Virus record (IMG/VR): IMGVR_UViG_3300044675_003638
Span: 1-25,527 of that record
Source: a virus
Reading direction: 5' to 3' (one strand)
Length of the DNA stretch: 25,527 nucleotides
A model generated the notes under the pieces. The model worked only from the letters and a program-made list of their open reading frames with translations. It did no database searches and was not told the DNA's origin. The translations under genes and the position numbers were made by a program. Shown one piece after another: positions 1 through 7,367 of this stretch; position 1 is the stretch's first letter, and each line of letters starts with the position of its first letter.

Positions 1-1
1 A

Positions 2-412
2 TGTTTTGGTAAACGAGCCAAAGAAAAATTTATACCAGATGATATCATTAGCGAATTAAATTTTGAACAAGCTGAAGCATTGTTTCACGGATTGATAGAT
101 TCTGATGGCTCATATAGGGAAGATCATCCTTGGGTTTTAAATACTTCGTCTAATAAATTAGCTGAAAATGCGCTATTCTTGGGTAATATGTTGGGATTTT
201 CTTCAAGATGTTCTAAAAGATCATCGATATCTTATATTGATGGGCGTAAAATTGAGGGTGATTCAAATTGTATCTATTTCAGAAAAAATAAAATCGGAAT
301 TAATCATAAATATAGTAAAATACCATATGATGGTAAAGTTTGGTGTTTGAAGGTGAGAGATAATAAAAATTTTATCACTGTTAGAAATGGTATAACTCAT
401 CTATCGGGAAAT
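2..412 (+). mobile_element. Intein with LAGLIDADG homing endonuclease motif (3' part)
   Basis: In frame with the dehydratase. The motif FHGLIDSDGS (bases 83-112) is a LAGLIDADG block, so the intein carried a homing endonuclease. Its end shows a splicing F-block (VWCLKVRDNKNFITV) and finishes HLSGN, followed by Thr as the +1 extein residue. The penultimate residue is Gly rather than the usual His, which occurs in a minority of inteins. The junction falls directly before the catalytic TDE residues. The N-terminal splicing block is outside the window. Confidence 0.85.
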
Positions 413-967
413 ACTGACGAAGTATTTGGTCATTTGAACGTGAATGACCCCGCATTCACAGAAGAATCACCATTTAATCCAAGAAGTCCTTATGCTGCAT
501 CCAAAGCGTCTGCTGATCTGATTACTAATTCTTACGTCACGACTTATGGATTAGACATCACCACGACACACTGCTGTAACAATTTCGGTAAGCACCAAGC
601 AGATGAGAAATTTATTCCCACAGTGATTCGCTCTATCGTAAGAGGCGAACCAATTCCTGTCTATGGAACAGGAGAGAACATCCGTGAGTGGATTCATGTT
701 GAAGATCACAACAAATGGTTGCTTGAAATTGCATCTAATCCACACTGTTCTACAAACATTGGTTCGGGAATCGAAAAAACAAACCTTAACATGATCAAAG
801 ATATTGGTAATATATTGGGATTGATACCTAATATCAAATTTGTCGAAGATAGAAAGGGGCATGACTTCCGTTATGCCATTGAATCTCATCTTCCTTTTGA
901 ATTGAGAAATCACGATGAAGCTCTCAAAGAGACTGTTGAATTTTATAGAAACAAATATGAAAACTAA
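2..967 (+). CDS. rfbB: dTDP-glucose 4,6-dehydratase, 3' part, interrupted by an intein (5'-truncated by window edge)
   Basis: The frame is open from base 2, so the gene starts upstream. Bases 2-412 encode the end of an intein and bases 413-964 the C-terminal extein. The extein starts TDEVFG, the catalytic Thr-Asp-Glu of RmlB-type short-chain dehydrogenases, followed by SPYAASK (the YxxxK catalytic pair), FIPTVIRS, REWIHVEDH and GHDFRYAIE, all typical of RmlB. The family enzyme converts dTDP-glucose to dTDP-4-keto-6-deoxyglucose using NAD, in the cytoplasm. The end is slightly shorter than bacterial RmlB. It presumably supports modified sugar synthesis for phage or host glycans (inference). 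The last 11 nt overlap the next gene. The family call is firm; a close NDP-sugar dehydratase with another substrate is the main alternative. Confidence 0.9.
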   Translation, partial: CFGKRAKEKFIPDDIISELNFEQAEALFHGLIDSDGSYREDHPWVLNTSSNKLAENALFLGNMLGFSSRCSKRSSISYIDGRKIEGDSNCIYFRKNKIGINHKYSKIPYDGKVWCLKVRDNKNFITVRNGITHLSGNTDEVFGHLNVNDPAFTEESPFNPRSPYAASKASADLITNSYVTTYGLDITTTHCCNNFGKHQADEKFIPTVIRSIVRGEPIPVYGTGENIREWIHVEDHNKWLLEIASNPHCSTNIGSGIEKTNLNMIKDIGNILGLIPNIKFVEDRKGHDFRYAIESHLPFELRNHDEALKETVEFYRNKYEN

Positions 968-1307
968 AGAACTCATTGAAGAGTTAAACAAACTCGATCC
1001 TGAAGGAAATTGTGAAATCAATTTCGGAGGTGCTATTATCTATCTCATGCGACTCCCATGGTATTATGATGGAAAATACTCTATTCTCATCAAAGACGAT
1101 GAAGGAAAAATCATTGGAATGCGAGAAGCTACAGCAAACGATGGCGATAAGATCAATGTCCATACCATGACAGTGGATGACTTGGGTTATGATGAGGAAT
1201 GGGATAAAATCGATAACCCTGATATAAATTATATAATTGAAGGAGATGATAGATTTATCCAAAGATACCAACATGGTAAAGAATTGGCTAAAAAACACAT
1301 AATGTAA
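957..1307 (+). CDS. hypothetical phage protein
   Basis: A 116-residue protein whose ATG at 957 overlaps the end of the dehydratase gene by 11 nt, which suggests translational coupling; an in-frame start at 915 would overlap much further and is less likely. It begins MKTKELIEELNKLDPEGNCE, the style of opening seen in many phage proteins of unknown function that start with a short helix and a GNxEI segment. The rest is acidic and soluble, with no membrane segment and no catalytic motif I recognise. No function assigned. Confidence 0.7.
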   Translation: MKTKELIEELNKLDPEGNCEINFGGAIIYLMRLPWYYDGKYSILIKDDEGKIIGMREATANDGDKINVHTMTVDDLGYDEEWDKIDNPDINYIIEGDDRFIQRYQHGKELAKKHIM

Positions 1308-1324
1308 TATAAGTAATAAAAGCG

Positions 1325-2413
1325 ATGATAAATAAACAAGAAGTAATCGATGCGCGTATTGATAAAGGTTGGACATTTTCAATGATCTACGATACATACG
1401 GAGTGCCTAAATCAACAGCCCAAGGCTGGATCAAACGTTATTATGAAGATAACGAAATCACATCTGAATATGAAGATGTGAAACCAACCGCATTTCATAA
1501 ACAAGGGTATGTGGTGGAAACCATGCAGCGTGACAAACCTCAGAAATTCAAAAAGACAGAGGATGAAGTCTTTGCATTTCTGGAACAATTAGCACCAATC
1601 AAAGTCAATAGTCTGAATAATAATTCGGTATCTTATGTTTTGAATGAATATGCTGTTGTTGGTTCTGATTTCCATTTTGGTTGTCATGACGAATCAGCTA
1701 TCAATATCTTCCTTGAAACAATTTCTGAATTGCAACCAAGAACGATTGTATTGAACGGTGACACCATGGACATGCTTGCCATTTCCAAATATCCAAAAGA
1801 TATTAAAAAACATTGGAGTCTCTTGGATGAGAGAAAGGCATATCACCAATTTTTGGATGATTTGATTTCTATCTCCAATGGTGCTAAAATCTATGAAACC
1901 GTTTCCAATCACAGTGGTCAATCTATTGATGGTAGGTGGAGACGTTATCTATCGGATCGTTTGGGTGAACTTGGATGTCTTCCTGAAATCACAGATAGAT
2001 TGAGTTATCAGAATGTATTCATGGGCGATTACCAAAATAAAGTTGAACATGTTGATTACGTAGACTTAAATGGTTTGATTGTTACTCACGGAACAACTGT
2101 AAGAGCCGCTGGCGGTGCTTCAGCTAAAGGAGAGATTGAAAAGTGGCATACAAGTATTTTACATGGACACACTCACAGAATCGGGAGTTCGTGTAAGAGA
2201 ATACCAGCATTTGGAAATAGACCAGATAAACAGATTTATGGATTCGAAGGTGGCGCATTGTGCAGTTTGGATGCAGTTTACTCATCCACTTGTAACTGGC
2301 AGCAAGGGTTTAATATCATAGCTTTAAATGATGACTCATTTGGAGTGGAACAAGTAATGATCAACAGTGGAGTAGCCAATATCTCAACATTGGGTAAAAC
2401 CATTTGTGGTTAA
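1325..2413 (+). CDS. HTH domain plus calcineurin-like metallophosphoesterase
   Basis: A 362-residue protein. Residues 1-40 (WTFSMIYDTYGVPKSTAQGWIKRY) look like a helix-turn-helix. Residues 108-300 form a metallophosphoesterase domain with the metal-binding blocks in order: SDFH (114-117), NGD (144-146), NH (195-196), THG (254-256) and HGHTH (280-284). The family uses two metal ions to hydrolyse phosphodiester or phosphomonoester bonds. The third block reads SNHS rather than the usual GNHD/E, so activity may be altered. Similar HTH-phosphoesterase proteins occur in phages; the substrate is unknown, and nucleic acid is plausible given the DNA-binding domain (inference). A second phosphoesterase of this superfamily lies at 10686. 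Confidence 0.85.
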   Translation: MINKQEVIDARIDKGWTFSMIYDTYGVPKSTAQGWIKRYYEDNEITSEYEDVKPTAFHKQGYVVETMQRDKPQKFKKTEDEVFAFLEQLAPIKVNSLNNNSVSYVLNEYAVVGSDFHFGCHDESAINIFLETISELQPRTIVLNGDTMDMLAISKYPKDIKKHWSLLDERKAYHQFLDDLISISNGAKIYETVSNHSGQSIDGRWRRYLSDRLGELGCLPEITDRLSYQNVFMGDYQNKVEHVDYVDLNGLIVTHGTTVRAAGGASAKGEIEKWHTSILHGHTHRIGSSCKRIPAFGNRPDKQIYGFEGGALCSLDAVYSSTCNWQQGFNIIALNDDSFGVEQVMINSGVANISTLGKTICG

Positions 2414-2421
2414 ATAATCAG

Positions 2422-3285
2422 ATGGAATCTTTTGGATTATTCGTTGAAAGACGCGAGAGGAATCGACTTCGTAAACAGGAGTTGAGAGACAATGATATAC
2501 CTAATAATAAAGATTGGGTAGATCAAGAAAAAGAAAATCTACCTCCCGAAGAATTAAATAAAATCAAGAAAATGGAGAAACTAAAAGTTCCTTCTGAATT
2601 GATTGATAAATTTCGTAATGCTAAAAAGGCAGAATACGAAAAGATTCTTAAAAATGATTATCTGAGAGCTAAAGTAGAGGGTGAACTACTTTTTACTGAC
2701 TATGGTATCAAGGTATTCAAAGACGAGTATGTTGATCAGGACTTTAAAAAAGGTTCTCTTAATATGAGAACCTTGAAAAATATTATCTATATGTTGGTGA
2801 CAGATTATCGTGATTTATTACCTAATAGAAAACCAAAGATTTTTATTACAAATACAAAAATAAATCCAAAGTTGAAAAATATAAGTATTATTGGTGGTAA
2901 AACATCGACAGCAGGAGCTTACAGCGAACGAATTATTTATTTAGATCAATTTAGTGTTGATGATATCGATACTCTGACACATGAATATGCTCACTTTTTA
3001 TCTGATAGAATGTCAAAACAAGTTGAACCATTTTTGAGAAACGAATACAAAAAAATGTTGGATGCTTTTTTCGAGAGGAAAACAAGACGTAAAAATTTGG
3101 AAGGTAAAAGGAATGAAAAATTGAGAACGCAAGTAGCACAGAAAATGGGATTACCATCTGATTATGCTGCCACAAATTTCGACGAGTGGTTTGCTGAATT
3201 GATTGCCAATTGGAAAAACCTACCAAACAATATGATATCATATAAATTCAAACAAATATTAAAAAAAGTTATTACAAGATTATGA
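2422..3285 (+). CDS. zincin-like metallopeptidase family protein
   Basis: A 287-residue protein from ATG 2422; a TTG at 2404 in the same frame is a weaker start. Residues 1-85 are highly charged and probably helical. Residues 186-197 (THEYAHFLSDRM) contain HEYAH, which fits the HExxH zinc-binding motif, and NFDEWFAELIANW (252-264) supplies a likely third zinc ligand, Glu259. This HExxH plus downstream Glu layout is typical of gluzincin-type peptidases and of toxin or phage head-associated zincins. The target is unknown. It overlaps the next small gene by an ATGA junction. Confidence is high for the motif and moderate for actual peptidase activity. Confidence 0.75.
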   Translation: MESFGLFVERRERNRLRKQELRDNDIPNNKDWVDQEKENLPPEELNKIKKMEKLKVPSELIDKFRNAKKAEYEKILKNDYLRAKVEGELLFTDYGIKVFKDEYVDQDFKKGSLNMRTLKNIIYMLVTDYRDLLPNRKPKIFITNTKINPKLKNISIIGGKTSTAGAYSERIIYLDQFSVDDIDTLTHEYAHFLSDRMSKQVEPFLRNEYKKMLDAFFERKTRRKNLEGKRNEKLRTQVAQKMGLPSDYAATNFDEWFAELIANWKNLPNNMISYKFKQILKKVITRL

Positions 3286-3455
3286 AAGAGAAATTTAATT
3301 ACGGAAATTATATTATTTCTTATAGAAAAGAAAAAGATGGATTACTCCATTTTTTGACAAAAAAGGTCGATACATTAGAAGATGCTTTGAAAGAGCATCA
3401 CAAATTACAAGATTTAGGTTATCATGATGTTTTGATTAAAAAATTTAGAGCATGA
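3282..3455 (+). CDS. small hypothetical protein (57 aa)
   Basis: A short ORF joined at both ends by overlaps: its ATG at 3282 overlaps the preceding TGA (ATGA), and its own TGA at 3453 overlaps the next ATG at 3452. Such back-to-back coupling supports it as a real gene despite its size. It encodes 57 charged residues starting MKEKFNYGNYIISYRKEKDG, with the central segment VDTLEDALKEHHKLQDLGYHDV likely helical. The layout resembles small phage proteins in which a strand pair is followed by an EDA-type helix. No function assigned. Confidence 0.65.
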   Translation: MKEKFNYGNYIISYRKEKDGLLHFLTKKVDTLEDALKEHHKLQDLGYHDVLIKKFRA

Positions 3456-3637
3456 AATACACAGGTAATATTAATAGCTACACCTTCATTATGAAGGAAG
3501 GTGATGATGTAATTGAAGTGTGGTCAGACACGGATGCGGAATTTCCAGAGTCCTACATCTACCTCAAAGAAGGTGAAATTAAGAATGAGCGACAATTTCA
3601 CATGGAAATTGCAGATTGGTGGGTGCGAATGAATTAA
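3452..3637 (+). CDS. small hypothetical protein (61 aa)
   Basis: A 61-residue acidic protein, rich in Asp/Glu and aromatic residues (SDTDAEFPESYIYLKEGE), ending EIADWWVRMN. Its ATG overlaps the previous stop. Its TAA stop lies inside the repeated TTAAAAACTAG element that precedes the next gene, so the 3' end of the gene is shared with a putative promoter. No domain recognised. Confidence 0.65.
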   Translation: MKYTGNINSYTFIMKEGDDVIEVWSDTDAEFPESYIYLKEGEIKNERQFHMEIADWWVRMN

Positions 3638-3652
3638 AAACTAGCCTACAAT
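3634..3652 (+). promoter_or_regulatory. putative leaderless promoter, copy 1
   Basis: TTAAAAACTAGCCTACAAT; the -10-like TACAAT at 3647-3652 is followed by exactly 6 nt and then the ATG at 3659. It includes the stop codon of the upstream gene. Confidence 0.6.
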
Positions 3653-3658
3653 TGGGCT

Positions 3659-4063
3659 ATGCGTAAATTAATACTAATTAGAGCAGTCAGTGGGGCTGGC
3701 AAATCCACTTTTGCCAAAACCTTTGCACCTGATTCTTGTATCTGCTGTGCTGATGATTATTTCACAGATGGACAGGGTAATTATAATTTTGATGCTTCCA
3801 AGCTTGGACAGGCTCATAAAGCTTGCCAAGAGAAGTATCTATCATTGATCGATTCTTCTTCAACCGATACCATCGTAGTTGCAAATACCTCCACGAAAGA
3901 AAGCGATTACAAATTTTATCTTGACGAAGCAGAAAAACGTGGTATTATGGTTTTCTCGTTGGTGCTTGAGAATCGTCATGGAGGTAAAAACATTCATAAT
4001 GTGCCTGAACATGTTCTGGAGCATCAAGAACAAAATATTAAAAATAGCTTGAAATTACGATAA
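3659..4063 (+). CDS. P-loop kinase of the N4BP2L1/polynucleotide-kinase-like group
   Basis: A 134-residue P-loop protein. Walker A is RAVSGAGKST (residues 8-17), followed by ADDYF (31-35) where kinases of this group bind substrate. The segments YNFDASKLGQAHKACQ, VANTSTKESDYKFYLDEA and ENRHGGKNIHNVPEHVL match the NEDD4-binding protein 2-like family, related to the kinase domain of T4 polynucleotide kinase. A role in phosphorylating nucleotide or polynucleotide 5' ends would fit the RNA ligases and 2H phosphoesterase in the same window, but this is inference. The start is directly after promoter-like copy 1, predicting a leaderless mRNA. The length is close to that of small family members. Confidence 0.8.
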   Translation: MRKLILIRAVSGAGKSTFAKTFAPDSCICCADDYFTDGQGNYNFDASKLGQAHKACQEKYLSLIDSSSTDTIVVANTSTKESDYKFYLDEAEKRGIMVFSLVLENRHGGKNIHNVPEHVLEHQEQNIKNSLKLR

Positions 4064-4086
4064 ACGAACAAATTAATAAAAACACT

Positions 4087-4398
4087 ATGAATGCTAAAGA
4101 AGAATTATTAAAACATATCAAAGACCGTGAAGTAAAGTATGTTCAAATCAACCACGAACTCGACTGGGGAGATAGTAACATAAAGATCGAGGGAACTCTT
4201 GAAGAGGTACTTCCTCGTCTCGACTTTGACTATAATAGCGGCTATGGGAGTCAAGAACTCTTCGGCACAATTTGGTATAACGATGGCTCATGGAGTGATC
4301 GCGGCGAATATCATGGGAGTGAATGGTGGCAGTATCAAAAATGCCCTCCGTTGCCAGAAGAAGCAATAAAAGAAGCACCTAAAAACATTAAAAAATGA
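4087..4398 (+). CDS. hypothetical protein
   Basis: A 103-residue acidic protein, MNAKEELLKHIKDREVKYVQ at the start, with an aromatic and glycine-rich middle (DYNSGYGSQELFGTIWYNDGSW) and the motif WWQYQKCPPLP near the end. The pattern of a short helix followed by a beta-rich aspartate and tryptophan segment is common in phage proteins of unknown function. Its stop overlaps the next ATG (ATGA at 4395), suggesting coupled translation with the two genes that follow. No function assigned. Confidence 0.65.
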   Translation: MNAKEELLKHIKDREVKYVQINHELDWGDSNIKIEGTLEEVLPRLDFDYNSGYGSQELFGTIWYNDGSWSDRGEYHGSEWWQYQKCPPLPEEAIKEAPKNIKK

Positions 4399-4580
4399 AT
4401 CAACAACAAACAATAATAATTACCGTTTCCGACCCATCATCTGATAATGAGCTTCGAATCACCATGAATCGACACTCAAATGTCGATGATTGGATTCTAA
4501 CATTTAAAACAATTTTAATCCATCAAACCTTCAACGAAGACACCGTTAAAGATTTATTTTCAATATGCGAAGAGAAATAA
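4395..4580 (+). CDS. small hypothetical protein (61 aa)
   Basis: A 61-residue protein starting MNQQQTIIITVSDPSSDNEL, with hydroxyl- and Asp-rich strands followed by a likely helix (VDDWILTFKTILIHQ). It overlaps the preceding gene by 4 nt and the following YopX gene by 16 nt, so it lies in a coupled cluster. Its size and fold pattern suggest a small alpha/beta protein. No domain recognised. Confidence 0.6.
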   Translation: MNQQQTIIITVSDPSSDNELRITMNRHSNVDDWILTFKTILIHQTFNEDTVKDLFSICEEK

Positions 4581-4906
4581 AATTTAGAGTTTGGGATAAG
4601 GTTGAGAAGGAATGGAAACCATTCGCCAACTTTGATATCGTGGAGTGGCAGATGTATGACATGAACCCTGTAGAAGAGTATGATTTTCAACAATTTATTG
4701 GTCTTAAAGATAAGAATGGAAAAGACATTTACGAGGGAGATATCTTATCATATGGAGGAATACATAAAGTTGGTAATGGTGTTAGTATAGTATCCTTCGA
4801 TGACGGTTCATTTATGATTGATGAAGATATTGCTTCAAAAGATTGGGCAATTGAACACGAAATCATTGGTAACATCCACGAAAATCCAGAACTATTACAA
4901 AAATGA
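4565..4906 (+). CDS. YopX family protein, copy 1
   Basis: A 113-residue member of the YopX family, named after a Bacillus phage SPbeta protein and widespread in phages, with no firm function. Diagnostic segments are the start MRREIKFRVWDKVEKEW, the middle QQFIGLKDKNGKDIYEGDIL and the end EIIGNIHENPELLQK. The length is usual for the family. The start at 4565 overlaps the upstream ORF by 16 nt, and the stop overlaps the next YopX gene (ATGA). Two further full copies lie at 4903 and 16427, and a fragment is fused into the gene at 5956. Confidence 0.9.
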   Translation: MRREIKFRVWDKVEKEWKPFANFDIVEWQMYDMNPVEEYDFQQFIGLKDKNGKDIYEGDILSYGGIHKVGNGVSIVSFDDGSFMIDEDIASKDWAIEHEIIGNIHENPELLQK

Positions 4907-5256
4907 GAGAAATTAAATTTAAAACGTATCACTCTGATACTAAAAGAATGAGTGATAGAGCGTATTCATGGGAAATGGTTATGCGATTTGGTCACAAGGA
5001 ATTCATACCTCTGCAATTCACTGGAATGAAAACGACTTCTGGTAAAGAGGTGTATGAGGGTGATATTCTAGCTGAAGAACATGATGGTAGTGATGGAGAG
5101 GCTAATATCGGGCATGTGTTTTTTGCAGCAGGTTCATTCATGATAGATGGTGATGGTCCACTTTATGACCACGCATACAGTTTATCACCAGACATTTTGG
5201 AGGATTACGAAGTCATTGGTAACATTCACGAGAACCCTGAGCTTTTAAAACAATGA
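4903..5256 (+). CDS. YopX family protein, copy 2
   Basis: A 117-residue YopX-family protein. It begins MREIKFKTYHSDTKRM, has the central QFTGMKTTSGKEVYEGDIL and ends YEVIGNIHENPELLKQ. It follows copy 1 with a 4-nt overlap and looks like a diverged tandem duplicate: the ends are nearly the same while the middle differs. Its stop overlaps the next ATG. The YopX family has no established biochemical activity. Confidence 0.9.
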   Translation: MREIKFKTYHSDTKRMSDRAYSWEMVMRFGHKEFIPLQFTGMKTTSGKEVYEGDILAEEHDGSDGEANIGHVFFAAGSFMIDGDGPLYDHAYSLSPDILEDYEVIGNIHENPELLKQ

Positions 5257-5483
5257 AACACAAATACTATTACTACGAATACTCCGACGATGGGGGGCAA
5301 ACTTGGACGATGGGTGACTATCGCCGCTATTTGATGCCCATCATGGAATTGGTAAGGGAGTTGCCCTATCGGTTTCGCATTTGTAATCAAGATGATGAAC
5401 AAATCAGTGAAGAAGAAATTAGCGAAACGCTAGAGCAAATGAAAACAATGGAAACAATTTTTGGAAAAGAGAACAAATATTAA
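5253..5483 (+). CDS. small hypothetical protein (76 aa)
   Basis: A 76-residue protein starting MKHKYYYYEYSDDGGQTWTM, with a run of tyrosines then a DGGxTW segment, a pattern seen in small phage proteins of unknown role. The C-terminal half (EEEISETLEQMKTMETIF) is acidic and likely helical. It is coupled to the YopX gene by an ATGA overlap and ends this compact cluster. No function assigned. Confidence 0.65.
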   Translation: MKHKYYYYEYSDDGGQTWTMGDYRRYLMPIMELVRELPYRFRICNQDDEQISEEEISETLEQMKTMETIFGKENKY

Positions 5484-5505
5484 AATAATATAAACACACG
5501 CTAAT

Positions 5506-5952
5506 ATGCATTATCCTTTCATACCAATAAAACCAGAAAAATACTGGATCAGACCAAATAAACCCAAGTCTTATTATTATAAAGACATACCTCTAATAGG
5601 GTTTTCTACAATAACTAGCAAACCAATTGAGTATATTATTCAAAAACTTGCAAAGATTCAAAAAGATAACGCTGGCGAAGAATTGATCTGCGCCAATTCG
5701 TGTATATATAAACGAATTAAAATTCAAAAAACAGAACGCAATCTCCAACAAGATGAAAAACAATATCAAAACAATCTGCGTTGGTATAAAGTTGAACGTG
5801 ATGACTATGCTCAACACATGAAAGAATACGAAGCAGATATGATTCAATACAAAAAAGATTTAGTTACTTACGAAAAATATACAATTCAAAAACAAATGGA
5901 TGAATTAACTGAAAAAGCCGCCAAGCTAGGATTAAAAATTACAAAAAAATAA
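5506..5952 (+). CDS. hypothetical coiled-coil protein
   Basis: A 148-residue basic protein. Residues 1-35 are rich in Tyr, Pro and Lys (KPEKYWIRPNKPKSYYY). From about residue 70 to the end it is strongly charged and probably forms a long helix or coiled coil (TERNLQQDEKQYQNNL through YEADMIQYKKDLVTYEKY). There is no membrane segment or catalytic motif. It is separated from the previous gene by 22 nt of AT-rich sequence. It could be a structural adaptor, but nothing in the sequence fixes the role. Confidence 0.65.
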   Translation: MHYPFIPIKPEKYWIRPNKPKSYYYKDIPLIGFSTITSKPIEYIIQKLAKIQKDNAGEELICANSCIYKRIKIQKTERNLQQDEKQYQNNLRWYKVERDDYAQHMKEYEADMIQYKKDLVTYEKYTIQKQMDELTEKAAKLGLKITKK

Positions 5953-5955
5953 TCT

Positions 5956-6291
5956 ATGAATACAGAACAAGAGAATGGAAAAGACATTTACGAGGGGGAC
6001 ATTATTATAAATCACATTGGCATGGTTGCTGGGTTTGCTACAGCAGAACAATTGAGACGAGCGGCACAAAAAGCTTTGGAAAGAGCGGATCGTATTGATA
6101 AGATGAACATTAAAATACTTGGAAAAATCAAAAACCGCTTTGATGATGATCGTATTGAAATGCCCGAAGATATTTGGACAAATAATAAATACCGAATTCG
6201 ACTTGACAAAACTGGAGAATGGTCTAAAATAACAAAGTGTTACGACTTGGCAATGGCGAGCGTAATTGAACTTGGAATAGTAGAAGAATAA
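5956..6291 (+). CDS. chimeric protein with a YopX fragment at its N-terminus
   Basis: A 111-residue protein. The first residues include ENGKDIYEGDI, the core motif of YopX, but the flanking YopX sequence is absent. The DNA at 5972-5996 is identical over 25 nt to YopX copy 1 at 4713-4737. The remainder is unlike YopX: a helical Ala/Arg-rich stretch (TAEQLRRAAQKALERADRID) and a C-terminal half that I do not recognise. This looks like a gene whose 5' end was replaced by recombination with a YopX gene. Whether the product works is unknown. Confidence 0.65.
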   Translation: MNTEQENGKDIYEGDIIINHIGMVAGFATAEQLRRAAQKALERADRIDKMNIKILGKIKNRFDDDRIEMPEDIWTNNKYRIRLDKTGEWSKITKCYDLAMASVIELGIVEE

Positions 6292-6292
6292 T

Positions 6293-7006
6293 ATGAGCGA
6301 AACATTTAAAAGCGTAGGAGAGATGATGAGTTATTTTACAAATGAAGAAATGATTCAAGAAAGGTTTTCAGAACGTCTGATGGCAGCATATCCACAACTT
6401 TTTCCAAAGGATGCTGATGGGAAACCAAAACAACCTGATTGTGGAGCATGGTGTCCAGTTGGATGGCAACCTATGGTGGAAACTCTATGCGAATCTATTA
6501 ACCATCATGTTGAGAATAACAAAACATGGATTCCCAAATACGTCAAATACCATGCAGTATGTAGTTGGATTCACAAGTATTTGTTTATCCATCAAATTCT
6601 GACGTATGTCTCCAGAGCTATCGATCCCGTAGTATATCCTCCATCGGGATTTCTTCCAGCTAGTAAAGCTGATGAATTGAGAAAGGCATCGCCAATTCTA
6701 ACACAGTTGGTTCGCCGTGTGTGGAAACTTAATTCATTTCTAAGACCAACAAGAAGATTCACAAAGAAAACAATTCCACCAGTTACTATCCAACAAGTCA
6801 AAGAGAAATTCGGAACCCTCAGATTCTACTACAGTGGTGGGGACGGAAGGATAGAAGGCATGGTATCATTTGCAGAGAAGATGTCAGATAAAATCTGTGA
6901 AGAAACTGGCGAGAGAGGATATTTATGTTCTAAAAATGGATGGTTAAGGACTCTCTCAATAGCACAAATGTGCAAATATGGTTATACTCGCCATAACTCG
7001 CCATAA
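6293..7006 (+). CDS. conserved phage protein with CGxxWxxxV and QVKEKFGxLRFYY motifs
   Basis: A 237-residue protein. Two segments are shared with a common phage family of unknown function: CGAWCPVGWQPMVETLCESI (about residues 50-69) and QQVKEKFGTLRFYYSGGDG (about 168-186). The family then usually has a Cys-rich end resembling a zinc ribbon. Here CEETGERGYLCSKNGW keeps only some cysteines, so metal binding may be reduced. The last codons lie in a short direct repeat (CCATAACTCG repeated at about 6990-7006). It is translated from a TAATATG junction. Function unknown. Confidence 0.7.
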   Translation: MSETFKSVGEMMSYFTNEEMIQERFSERLMAAYPQLFPKDADGKPKQPDCGAWCPVGWQPMVETLCESINHHVENNKTWIPKYVKYHAVCSWIHKYLFIHQILTYVSRAIDPVVYPPSGFLPASKADELRKASPILTQLVRRVWKLNSFLRPTRRFTKKTIPPVTIQQVKEKFGTLRFYYSGGDGRIEGMVSFAEKMSDKICEETGERGYLCSKNGWLRTLSIAQMCKYGYTRHNSP

Positions 7007-7024
7007 CTGACGATATAAATAATT

Positions 7025-7087
7025 ATGAGTGGAGGACATTTTGATTACCAACAATATACATTACGCTTTGAGAGAAGCGGGAATTAA
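7025..7087 (+). pseudogene. remnant of an MSGGHFDY-family phage protein
   Basis: A 20-codon ORF encoding MSGGHFDYQQYTLRFERSGN. The opening MSGGHFDYQQY is characteristic of a widespread small phage protein family that normally continues with a helical IADxIExxI region. That region is missing and the sequence after position 11 differs, so this is probably a truncated remnant, though a short expressed peptide cannot be excluded. Confidence 0.5.
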
Positions 7088-7099
7088 ATTTTAAATATT

Positions 7100-7327
7100 A
7101 TGTCCTTCGAGCAAGACAAAACACTTTACACAGCAAGACACGCTCGTCTTATTGAAGCTCTGCACAATTTGTCACACTGGTGTGCCAAGAGAGCAGAAGG
7201 AGAGCATGATGACGATACTACAATGACAATGCTTTTGAAAAAGGTAAATGAATTACCACATCAAATAAACAAAGCAGGATGGATGGCATTAGATGAATTT
7301 AACAAACAAAACAATGAAACTTATTAA
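7100..7327 (+). CDS. small hypothetical protein (75 aa)
   Basis: A 75-residue, probably all-helical protein (MSFEQDKTLYTARHARLIEA at the start), with a His/Cys/Trp patch (LSHWCAKRAEGEHDDD) and no membrane segment. The ATG follows an AT-rich stretch (TAAATATT) with no Shine-Dalgarno. It lies just after the MSGGHFDY remnant. No family recognised. Confidence 0.6.
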   Translation: MSFEQDKTLYTARHARLIEALHNLSHWCAKRAEGEHDDDTTMTMLLKKVNELPHQINKAGWMALDEFNKQNNETY

Positions 7328-7367
7328 AGCAGGAAACAAATAAATAAATAAAAGAACAAATATTAAA

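Noticed and set aside
551-1397. Minus-strand ORFs in the first 1.4 kb
   Set aside because: They lie opposite the clear dehydratase, its neighbour and the start of the phosphoesterase gene and show no family motifs.
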